DNA of 64,000 bases from Anagrus nilaparvatae. Lineage: Eukaryota > Arthropoda > Insecta > Hymenoptera > Mymaridae. This document shows, piece after piece, positions 49,037 through 60,300 of this stretch (position 1 is its first letter; the number at the start of each line of letters is the position of its first letter). The position numbers and the translations under genes are program-made. The stretch covers positions 19,650,501-19,714,500 of the forward strand of contig JAKSXM010000272.1 of the NCBI GenBank assembly GCA_022575985.1. Reading direction: 5' to 3'. Below the pieces are notes generated by a model. The model saw nothing but the letters and a program-made list of their open reading frames with translations, did not search any database and was not told the origin of the DNA.

Positions 49037-50100
49037 AATTCAACCAAAAGCTGAAAATTCCAGTTGGTTGATTTTCATCCGAAACAAAGTTACCGTTAAG
49101 AGCATCCCTGAATATTAGGGGAAATCTGCACCAGAATGATATCTAAAAAAACCTTTTACAGATTGTTTATACATAAAAAATAATAAGTTTCCCGTTGGAA
49201 TTTTGCCCCCAGCTGCACTTCATGGGGTAGGGGGGAGCAAAAACGTGTTTTTTTCTCTTTTTTTCCAAAAATCTGTCAAAAATTCATATCTCTGGTTCCT
49301 TAGTACCAAAATAGGTCCATATAGTCGTAAAAGATTCGTCTTTGATACTTTTTTCACATACAAAAGTCAAAAAATAATTATGCTCACTTGAAGAACCCTT
49401 AAATTCAAAAATACTGAAGACTAACATTAAAAATTTTACTTTAAAATTCAATAATTTTGCTATATCAAAAATTACCTCTCTGGAAAATTTATATGTTTTT
49501 TATCTATCAAATAGCTTTAAAACAAGACCAGTTAGAGCAATTTTGAGCCGCAAAAACCGTCAAAATTTCAAAAAAACCAAAATTTTTTATGGGGTTTTTC
49601 TGAAGATAACAAGGGGATTGTAAACTGTTTGGGAATACGATTTGCTTCTAAATTTCAAAATAGGTTGTGGTAGTTGAGAAAACATCCTTCGTACCCTCAG
49701 TTTACCTGAATGGGACTCCTGGTCCTAGAACTAATTTCTAGGTCTAATACCTCTCTGGAAAATTTATATGTTTTTTATCTATCAAAGCCCTTCAAAATGA
49801 GCCCGGTTAGAGCAAATTTGAGAAAACCGTCAAAATTTCAAAAAAACCAAAATTATTTATGGGTAATTATTTATGAATTTTTGACAGATTTTTGAAAAAA
49901 GAAGAGAAAAAGAACACGTTTTTGCTCCCCCTACCCCATGAAGTGCAGCTGGGGGCAAAATTCCAACGGGAAACTTATTATTTTTTTATGTATAAACAAT
50001 CTGTAAAAGGTTTTTTTAGATATCATTCTGGTGCAGATTTTCCCCTAATATTCCGGGATGCTGTTTAATCAACTGAAGTTTTCAACTTTTTGGTTGAATT
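49037..50100. mobile_element. 1.06-kb element with TIRs of about 190 bp
   Basis: From AGCATCCC (49101) inward about 190 bp is repeated inverted up to 50062, including CACTTCATGGGGTAGGGGG and AGCAAAAACGTG. Weaker inverted similarity extends outward (TCAACCAAAAGCTGAAAA to TTTTTGGTTGAATT). The middle holds a 110-bp direct repeat (about 49474 and 49750, sharing CTCTGGAAAATTTATATG). No transposase is seen. A TTAA lies near each end, but the spacing differs, so the target site is unresolved. Confidence 0.75.
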
Positions 50101-51764
50101 TTCTATTGGCTAGATTTTTATTCGATTGGTTGAAATATCATCCAATTTGATTTAAAATTCAACCAAAAACTATAATATTAAACAAATATTATTTAAATTG
50201 AAAAGTGTCGGCATAGGTTTCTTTGTTTGAAATTTCAATAAGTTAAAGAATTCCGCTTGAATTTGAAGCAAATGTTTGATATTTCAAGCAGAGTATTTAA
50301 TTTTTAGGATACATTTTGGATTAAATGTAAATAATTATTAATAACATTGAGCCCTACTTTTCTAAGTCCACAAGGCCCTGTGAAATCAATATAGGACATC
50401 GAGGGTGCTGTAAAAATTTTTACCGTGTTGGCCGTTTTTGGTTTTTGGCTAAGTCAGCATAGTGGGTTCAGACTGAAAAAAATAGTTTAATGGTAGTATA
50501 TGAGGCATTATTTTTTTTTATTACTAATTAACTCGGCCCGGGAATTATCAAAAAATTTGAAGGCACATTGATTTCACCCATGTTTTTAGATGGTTTGAAC
50601 CTTCAGAAAGGAAAAAAAAATCGGTGATAGGTGAAAAACAGATTTGTTTACTTATAGTGTCAAACTGTTTGTTTTTATAGCTGAGTTACTAAAGCCTAAT
50701 CCTTGAACTTTTTTGAACTTTTCAAAAACCGAAACCCCGAAAAACACCGCCAGCAGGGGTAAAAATAAAAATTTTCAAAAATCGAGTATCTCAGTTTTAA
50801 AAAAAAGCAGTTTTTGACATACAAATAGAAAAATTACTTGTTCACAATTTTCTTCGGTTTCCCGAAGGTTCAAACTACGGGTCAAATCAATGGGCCTTCA
50901 ATTTTTTTTTTTAATTCCAGGGCCTAAAAATAATGCCTCATATGTATATGAATTATGAGCTGAAATATTTAGAATATTGGGAAAAATTATATAGAGATAG
51001 TTTTTCATTAAAAAATACAAACTATGAACTTAATGTAAGATATTTGCTAAAAATAATTCTTTACCTAATTCAAAGTTGAAATAATTTTTGCAAAAATATA
51101 AATAGTATAATAGATTCATTTTTTTGACGTAGGGGCAATTTGATTTTTTTGAAAAAATGCAAAGCCCAAAATATTGTTCGAAAATTTCCTTCGACAATAA
51201 TTTAGCTAAAAAATGGAAATTTGTAATATTTTTCTAAAAACACTAACAAGGGGGGGGGGGAGGGCGTAAAAATCAGATTATTAATTTAAAAAAATAAAAT
51301 CCAGAAAATATTTTTTAATTTTTACAAGTACAAACTATAAGATTTTCAAAAAATTTAAATTTTACGCAAAATTTTATTTACAGAGACTTGTATAAGATTA
51401 TAATTCCAATTTTATCTCATTTTGTCCATTCAAAAAAAAATATGGTTTCAATTCGCTGATTTAACATGAAATAATTCATATACAACAAAATAAAACTAAA
51501 ACCAAAAAATTCTTTCCAATAAAATAATATAAAAATAAATCATTATTCATAACCATAATAATAATACAAAAGCAACATTCCCTTGATTCAACTAAAAGCA
51601 TTCAAAATATTTATATACTTTTAGTATTTGTTAAATTTTAAAAGTGTCATTGTTATTCTCGTCGATCGTTATAACAGAAATGTAAAGTGTTAAATTATTT
51701 ATTTAAAAATAAATATTTTATTGAATTGATAGTGTTTTACAAAAAAAATTGATATTTTATAAAA
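50101..51764. other. Intergenic region before the kinase, with a fold-back repeat
   Basis: About 130-bp arms at 50497-50640 and 50810-50944 are inverted copies (TATGAGGCATTATTTT, GAAGGC-CATTGATTT, GGTTTGAACCTTC). The rest is AT-rich without features. A promoter for the kinase should lie in the last few hundred bases; no clear motif is seen. Confidence 0.55.
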
Positions 51765-53036
51765 ATGTTAAGCAATCAAAAAAAAATGAACAATTTAAAA
51801 TTATATACTAATTTAAAAGATGCGAAAAATCTTAACAATAATAACATAAAACGTCGTCCATTACGTGAAATTAATTTAAATAACAGAATTATTAATAACG
51901 TTACAAATGATAATACAAAAACTAAAAAAATATTACCTAAAAATAATATTAATAATGATAATAATAAAGAAAATATAAATAAAAAAATAGAAAAAAATAT
52001 TAAAGTAGAAAAAAAAATTATAATTAAAAAAATTGAAAATACAAATTTCAATTTTAATAAAAAATTAAATTGGCAGATTGAGGATTTTGAATTAGTTAAA
52101 TTGTTAGGTTCTGGTGGTTTTGCTAATGTTAAGTTAGCTAAAGAAAAAGATACTAATTTATCAGTTGCTATTAAAACTATAAATAAAGAACTGATATTGA
52201 ATAACCAACAGCATAATTTTTTAAAAGAAATTGAAATTCATTCTTCATTGAAGTAAGTTTTTTTTATTTTAAGTTAAAATGCTGAATTTTTAATGAATTT
52301 TTTTTTTTATTTAGTCATCCAAATATTATTAAATTTCATGGAAATTTTGAGGATGAAAAATATTTATACATCATTTTGGAGTATTTTCAAGGCAGTAATT
52401 TGTACAACAAGTTAAAAGTTCAGGCTAACAAAAGATACAATGAAACTAAGTAAGACCAATAATTTTTTATTCTAAAATAATCAAATTTAAAAAAAAACTT
52501 ATTTTACAGAGCAGCTACATATTTATCACAAATAATTGAAGCTTTAAAATATTGTCATGAAAAATCAGTAATTCATTGTGATATAAAACCAGAAAATGTC
52601 TTAGTCAATGGTAACAATGATATTAAATTAGTAGATTTTGGTTTGGCTGATTACAAAATATCAAATATTCAATACATGTCACCAGAATGTTTTAATAATT
52701 GTTCAACATCACGAGATTTGTGGAGCCTTGGTGTATTGACTTATGAATTGTTGATTGGCCAAACACCATTTTATAGTACATCAGAAGAAAAAACTGTTTA
52801 TAATATCATTAAAAATAAACTAAATTTACCTAAATATTTAAGCAAAGATGCTACTGATTTTATCTCTAAGGTAATTTATTGCTTTTATTTTAAGTGGACT
52901 AATTTTTTAAATTAAATTTTTATTATTTTTCCAGATTTTAGTAAGCAAGCCTGAAAATAGATTAACGCTTGATGCTATGTTAAGACATCCATGGATTAAA
53001 AAAAATTCAAAAAAACAAACAAAAGTTCAAAAATAA
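51765..53036 (+). CDS. Divergent Aurora-like serine/threonine kinase
   Basis: Exons 51765-52252, 52315-52449, 52510-52870 and 52935-53036 give 361 residues. An Asn/Lys-rich N-terminus of about 100 residues precedes the kinase domain. Visible motifs: Gly loop GSGGFANV (115-122), VAIK (Lys137), an Aurora-like EIEIHSSLNHPNIIKFHGNF, YLSQIIEALKYCHEKSVIH, then HCD in place of HRD (Asp232 kept, Arg to Cys at 231), DFG (250-252), SPE and DLWSLGVLTYELL. The segment from DFG to SPE is about eight residues shorter than in Aurora kinases and lacks the phosphorylated Thr and the CGT motif. Catalytic Lys, Asp and DFG remain, so activity without T-loop phosphorylation is possible. Aurora is the best guess; PLK4-like is less likely. 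Confidence 0.83.
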
Positions 53037-53967
53037 TTCTTTGATAAATAATAAGTTTTTATAAAAAATTTTCTCTTTAGAATATTATGCTGGTCATAAT
53101 AAAATTTTGTTATATTTTAATTTTACTCATTTTTTATTGTTTTTTAAATTAATTTTAGTTTTAAAATTTTTATAATATTTAGTTTGTAAATTAAAAATGT
53201 TTTAAAAAAATTGTAAATAAATAAAAAAAATTTATTATCATTATTTAAATTTAACGGTATTTTAATTACGCCCTCTATTGTCAAACTAAAAAGTTCTGTT
53301 ACAGGATTTAAAAAAATAATAATAATAATACAGTAGTAAACAAAAACACTCCGAAAACGATTATTATCCTGATTATTCTTTGTTTTAATTCTTATAATCT
53401 TATCTAAAACAAAAGTTCAAATTTTAATTTATTCTTTGTAAATATTAAAGTCAAATATTTAATCTATATAGATTTTTATCATTTGTAAAGGAGTCTATAA
53501 AAAAATAAAGTTATTATTATTTCGTGACCTGCTGAGTGCAATATGCATTAAATTACATCTTTTACCGGCAAAAATGAGGCATGACATCGTGTTAATTTTA
53601 TTTTATTTTAGTTAAATTTTTAATTACAACTTTTATTTTTAATTAAAAACTTTAAATTTTTACGATTTTAAGTATAAGTTTTATTTATAAAAGAATATTT
53701 TCCATAAATACAAATTTTTGACTACTTTGCATTGGGAAATTTTTAGTGCAGATTATTGCGCAGTTAACAGGTATATTCTAAATCGTAGTTAATTATTATT
53801 TATATAATTTGTTTTAAAATAAATCAAAGCAATAAATTAATTTCTTTACTAATAATTTTAATATTTCACATAAATTAGGTTAAGTACTATGCATGTTGCA
53901 AGCTGCTAGATAAACTCAAGATAGTAATTTTAAGTTCAAAAAATTATCCATATTTAATATAATCAAA
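53037..53967. other. Intergenic region between kinase and RecQ4/Sld2-like gene
   Basis: This is 931 bp of AT-rich sequence. A short GC-richer stretch (CGTGACCTGCTGAGTGCAAT near 53522) is the only distinctive part. No ORF or repeat is recognised. Confidence 0.4.
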
Positions 53968-55939
53968 ATGAATTTAATGGATCCAGCTTTTAAAAATAGA
54001 TATCTTAAGTATAAAATGAAAGTAAAACAATGGGAAAGAAGTTTTATGGAAAAATATGAACGGAACCCAAACAAAGTAATTACCTAAATTTATATTATAA
54101 TTTCTTAATTAATTATAACTTATATTTAATTAAATTTTACAGAATGATTTTAAAAAAGCAGATAAACCTATTCGTGAAGCTTATCAAATGTATTATGAAT
54201 TAAAAACTCAATATCTTGACCAATCTTTAACAGATATATCATTTAATGTTGAGAGTGAAAATAGCACCACAAGTGATTCATATTTAGAAGAGTTTCAAAA
54301 TGAAAATAATAAAAATATGTCAATAGTAGAAAATATAGATAGTGAAGTTTCAATTAATAATACAATCAATTCGTCTTCGGAAGAAATTTTTAAATCAAAT
54401 GATAATGAAACTAATATTTCATTAATTGATTGTAAAAGTAATGACACCCTAGAATTAAGTAACTTAAATGACAGTGGTGTAACTGATGAAATAAAAAATG
54501 TTAAAGGTGTTTGGAACAGCAGTTTAAGTTTAAAAAATAAAAAATCGGTTAAAGGAAATAATAAAAATGGCCTTAATAAATCTTTATTTCAGCTTTCACA
54601 AACAAAATTTAAATCTTTAAGTTTGCCTAAAAGAAATCCTAAAAAAAATATATCATTTTCAAAAAATAAATCATTTTCAAAAAATAACGATGATAGTGAA
54701 AATAAATTATCTGAATCGATAAATAAAACAGATAATGAAATAGACAATGAATTAAACAATAAAAATGAGAATCTAATAGTAGATGAAAACACTTTAGATT
54801 TTATGGATAGAAATTTTACTGATAGTTTTAAAATAATATCCGAATTAAAAAAAAGTTCCCAATCTTTAAATATAATGAATCATGTTAATGAAAAATGTAG
54901 TATAAAATATGATGGAAAATTGAATGAGGGTTGGGTAAATAGATGTATAGATAATATAAATGAAGTAAAGAAAATAAAAATTAATATGCCTCCTAGTGTT
55001 CAAACGCCACCAGAAGAAAAAATAACTGTAACCAGTGAAAAAGACAATGACAATAATACTAAAAATTCTGGTGTTCAAACACCGTCAGAAGAAAAAATAA
55101 GTGTAACCAGTGAAAAAGACAATGAAAATAATACTAAAAATGCTACCATATCTGATGATGAAGATTATATTCTAAATAGTGATTCTGAGGAAGAACGAAA
55201 AAATAAGCGAATTCGTAATAGCAGGTTGTTTAGTAATTTAGATATACAAATAATTAAAAAACCATGTCTGGCAATAAATGATTCAGATGAAGATTTCATT
55301 TTATCCATAGATGATGAAAGTAAGTTAAAAGAAATTGAAAATAATTTTATTAATAAAAATGAAAACCAAGTAATTGAACAAGAGTCATTAGAAATCAGTG
55401 CTATTGATGCATTAGTAAATTCTCAAGATTGTACATTGGCACCTTTAGTTAAGAAAAAAGGACGCAAGCGAAAGGTGCAAACAACAGACACTAAAAAATC
55501 AAAAGATAATGCAACTGAATTGGCAGCACCTAAGAAAAGAGGACGAAAAACTAAAGCAAAAGCAGAAGATAAATCATCAGATGTGCCTGATACCGATGAA
55601 TCTGAAGATGAAGATAAGAAACCAGTAACTAAAAAATCCAATACAAAAGCTAAGAAAAAACCTGCTAAAAAAGCAAATGAAAACTTTTTGAAACTTAATA
55701 TGAAAAAGAAAACTTACACACGTGGATTTAAATCATTTAACGCATCAAAATATAAAAGAGTGCAATGGACTCAAAGAAAAAGAGAAAGTTATAAATGTTT
55801 CAAATGTGGTAAAACTGGGCATTTCATCAAAGAATGTAAAGATTTTGAAAATGAAGATAGTTTATTACCAAAAAATGACAATGAAGAATATCAAAGTTCA
55901 AATTTGACAATTCATGAAGTTGAAAAACTAAATATTTAA
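53968..55939 (+). CDS. RecQ4 N-terminal/Sld2-like protein without helicase domain
   Basis: Two exons, 53968-54075 and 54143-55939, give 634 residues. Residues 1-60 (KVKQWERSFMEKYERNPNK, then IREAYQMYYELKTQYL) match the Sld2/DRC1 domain at the N-terminus of RecQ4. Near the C-terminus NFLKLNMKKKTYTRG and KRVQWTQRKRE precede a CCHC zinc knuckle (CFKCGKTGHFIKEC, Cys588-Cys601), the same order as in RECQL4 just before its helicase. Here the frame stops 32 residues later, and no helicase motif is visible in the 1.4 kb before the next, opposite-strand gene. The middle is acidic/Asn-rich with basic clusters (KKKGRKRK, KKRGRKTK), probably nuclear. A 25-residue tandem repeat (54998-55147) carries the only two Thr-Pro sites. 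Its expected role is replication initiation with TopBP1 and the CMG helicase. Confidence 0.82.
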
Positions 55940-57374
55940 TTTTTTACAGGTATAAATTTTATAAATTAAGTAGTATAAATTTAGTTAAAAACAAATGACA
56001 AAAATATTCAAAATATTTTTTATTTAAATCGCTATATATATTGTAATGATTCAAAGATCTTGATAATTCTCATTGCATATTAATAGTCGATAAAAATTTT
56101 ATTTTTAAAAATAATGACATTGACATTTAAAGATATTATTAACAAAAAAACAATATTTTATTAAAATGTTATCAATTTATAGAAAAATTGTAAATAATTT
56201 AGTTAATTGTATTTTATTTGATTCAAAATGTGGATAAAGAATCAAATATGCTATTTTAGTGACTTAATAAATATATACATTTACATAAATTTTTTATTTT
56301 TATTATTTTCAAAAGATTTAGCATTTAATTTATAGGAAAGTACAGGAAATAAAAATTTCTTATATTAAATTTTCTCATTAATTTATTAAAAGCAACACGA
56401 GACATTCACATAAAATTAACTTTTAAAATACCTTAATTTTAATTATACAGATATTATTAAATTTTTCAAAAGTCAAATTATTATTATTATTATTGTATCT
56501 TTAGCAAAATTAGATGATTACAGAAATTTTAATTAGTTATTAAAAGAAAACTTAAATATTAAAAAATTTCAAGTTTTAATTAAAGAATATACAGTAAATA
56601 CAACTTAACACATCACTCGCACTCGCTCTTATACAATACTAATTTTTATTTAACTCAAAATAATGATTTTTTTTGTAAAATATTATACAAATATTTTTAA
56701 AAACAATTTTCTAGCCAAATTAATTAGACTTGTAACCTTGTATATTATTTTGAGTCCAAGTTTTTTTTTAAAAAAGAAGTTCAATAAAAATGGCACAAGT
56801 ATATTTTAAAAATATTTTCTGTTGGTAACCACACATTTTTATATCTAACAAATAATATAGAGACTTAAAAATACAAATTATTTATTTATACATAAAATAA
56901 AATTAAAAATTATTTATTATACCTAATTCTAGCAATATTAATATTATATGACAATAGAATATATTTTTTAAAGAAATTTTTTAATACTTAACACATTACA
57001 AATAACAATTAAAATTTTTTTTTTTTTTGGTTTTTTATTAATTTATTATTATTATTATTATTATTTTTTAGTATTTTTTAAAATATTTTTAATCAAATAA
57101 ATTTATTTTTAAATACTATATGCTAAAAAGAGAGAAAAAATAAGAAGAAAAAATTACATTAATTAATAAAACAATAAAATAATTATGACTTTTGTTATCT
57201 GTGCATATAAATTCGATCGTTTTTTGCTTATGTTTTCAATTAATTTTTCGTTAATCGTAATTTAATTAATAAATTAAACATATTTATATATTAGTTATAT
57301 AGAATCTGATATAATTATAAATTTTTTTAATTTTTATTTTATTAACGAACATTTATTTTTTATATCCTTTTGTT
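55940..57374. other. AT-rich gap between convergent genes
   Basis: This is 1.4 kb of very AT-rich, low-complexity sequence with several (ATT)n runs. It should hold the 3' UTRs of the RecQ4/Sld2-like and Zasp52-like genes. No helicase-type coding sequence was found on the + strand. Confidence 0.5.
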
Positions 57375-60300
57375 CTAACGTGCATGATTTTTACAGAATG
57401 GTCTTCCACCTTTTGCATAAAAACTTTGCCCTTCGAGATTCTTTTTGCACATCTAGAATTCAAAAAAAAAAAGATCAATTAGAAAAGTTTATGATATATT
57501 TTTATGATATATGAGTGATTCCAGCTAAAATATTCATGAGCTTTTTTCTACTCTTAGTAGATGCAATCAATTGCATTCAAACTTATGTAAAAAAATCAGA
57601 AAATTGAACCTCGAAAATAATTTTTTTCGCAATTAAAATTTATTAAATATTAAAGATGGTATTAAAAGCTTGAAGTAACCCTCCTTTGACCATCTATTTT
57701 TTGGCCATTCAAAAATGAGTGCTTAGAAATAATACTATATTTTTAAAAGAACTAATTAGTTTTTGCAGATCAAGATACAAAAGTAAATTTTTTTTACAGT
57801 GGTCAAAGGAAGGTTAAAATAATGATACAATTTTTTTTAAGAACAGATTATTTTAAATATTTTTCTTAGCTGGATTTTTTTAGGGTTAAAAATTTTAATA
57901 AAATATTTACCGTGCAGTTGAAGCACTGACTGTGATAATTGTTGTTAAGGGCTTCTACCCAACGATCACCAGCTTCTACTGGGAATCCGCAAGCGAAGCA
58001 TTTTGTTGTGAACAAGTCGTTCCAATCTAAAAATAATTTTTTTTTTACTTTGTTATTTTTTTATTATTTTTTATTATTAATTGGTTTTTATAAAGATAAA
58101 CAAAAAATTGTAATAAAATTTAAGTGCATTATATCCAAATATGTACAAATTTTAAGTGATTTTCATTCAAGGATTTCGAAATTTCGGTTAAGATATTTAA
58201 TTGAATAATTATTAAGTTTTACAAAAAATGTTTTATTTTTCAATGACGTCATTTCCACGTGCGACTGAAGAACTTATGCATACTGTGGTACAACACTAAA
58301 AAAAAAATTGCAAAAGCGGTGTTCAGAATATCTTGATTTTGGAAGGTCTGAAAAAAAAAAGAAACAAAATTCTGCCTTAACTAGACATTTCAATTAAACA
58401 GTGAGTCACGTCGAGTTTAAAAAAAATTTTCAGTAAATTAATGACTTTTTAAAAATTTTTCATGTGACACATAGAAATGATTTCAAAAAAAAAGTTCTCT
58501 ATAACTTTATCCGTTATTTCAAAATCCTCTGATTAAAATCACCAAAAAATTTGGATTTAATGCTCTTTCACTGTACAATTTTAATAGCACAATACTGATT
58601 ATGAAAAAATATTTATGGCGTTTGCATGAAAAATGCAGCCTGATGACTTAATGCAATGATTAAGCTAAATTGTTAAAATTATTTAGAATTTAAGCAATTT
58701 TTAATTTTTAAAGCGAATTTAATTTTATTAAGCTAATAAAAACTATAGCATCAAAAATTCTCTATAATATTTGAAAACTTATAGTTTAAAATTTTTTGAG
58801 AGCTTTTTCAGAGCTTTCAAGGTTAACATTGAGTTTTTAAAAATATCAAAAGTATTTGGAAAAATCTATTAAAAACCTAAAAAATAACTCAAAAACTCTT
58901 TTTAGGTACACTGGTAAAAGTAATTTCTATAAATAAATAATAAAAATAGTTTATTTGCAAAAAAATAGAATATTAGAATTAAAATACAAATAGAAATACA
59001 AATACAAATTAGTAAATTTTAACCTACTATATCGGCCTATTAAGAAAATTTAAGGACGTTATATTTTTTTATGCTTCAAAAACCGATTTTCGAAAAATCA
59101 AAGTTATATTTCAGGGTCTTAAGGCGGCTTTAAAGGCCCAAAAAAATTTTTTCTTGAAAATTAGTGAAATTTTAAGTATTTCAGCCTATGAGCTCAGTCA
59201 TATCTGTTAACGGGTCGGAGAAATTAAATAAAATCTAAAAAAAACCCAAAAAACGGTTTTTTTAGGTTTTTGGGGATCCGTCGTGGTCTGGAGGTCTAAT
59301 TACAACGGAAATCAGTGAGTTTTTTGATAATTTCGGATGCTACTACTGAGGATAGGTTTGGTTCCGGGGGTCAAATCGCTTATACAGAAGTAGCCTTTAC
59401 TTAATTTTTTTTTTTTTTAGTTGTAAATTTACTTGAAATAGTTATGAGAAATTTCAATTTTTTATAGTAAATTTCCGATTTTTATTGAAACATCAAATTT
59501 TTGCAAATTAACTATTTTTAACTGTAATTTTATTTGGGTTTTATAGAAGTAGTAACTCTCAGTAATGAGCTTTAAATTAGCAGGAGTTGGCTTATTAAAG
59601 TATTAAATTAGGATATTAAAATTTTAATAAAGCAAGCAATAAGCTTGTAAATAAATAAAATAAATTTTGTTTTCAGTATTTTTATATTTAATTTAACAAT
59701 TAGCTATGAACCTCTTTCGCAATATGGAAGTCCTTCTTCAAGGAAGAATGGACTATTTCCGAAACGTTTTCCGCAGTGAGCACAGCTGAAACATTCAGGA
59801 TGATATTGTTTTCCAATGGCATTCAAACAATCCTAAAAGAATGAACGTGATTAGTATAATAGAAACATATACCTTCAGGATATAAAAATAAGTCATTCCA
59901 TTGATCTAGTAGTGGTAAATCACTACAGTAGCATGGTGATCCCTAATATTAAATTTATGTTTTAATTTTGATTGATTTGACTTAATTTTTATTTTTTTTT
60001 TTATAATTATGAGTATTTTAATGAAAAATTTTAATTAAAAACGTTTTTTTTTTAAAGATTTTTGAAATAATTTTCTTACCCCTTTTATTTTTTGATTGCA
60101 TTGGTTACACGATGGAGCGATGAATTTTTCGAAACAGTATTCGCAGTATAATTGTCCTTTTTCTTCAACAAAACCAATATCTTGTAAAGTTCTACGACAT
60201 TGACCATTAACGCAAACGAAATGTTCAGGGCACCAAATTTGTCCAAGAGCAGAAATAAATGGGCCTCTAAAAAAAAAATTTACATTTTTATAATTTTGTT

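Noticed and set aside
59873..59942. Possible extra Zasp52 exon encoding SPCYCSDLPLLDQWNDLF
   Set aside because: It has splice-like ends and a WNDLF string as in LIM2, but at 70 bases it would shift the frame between two exons that already join in phase.
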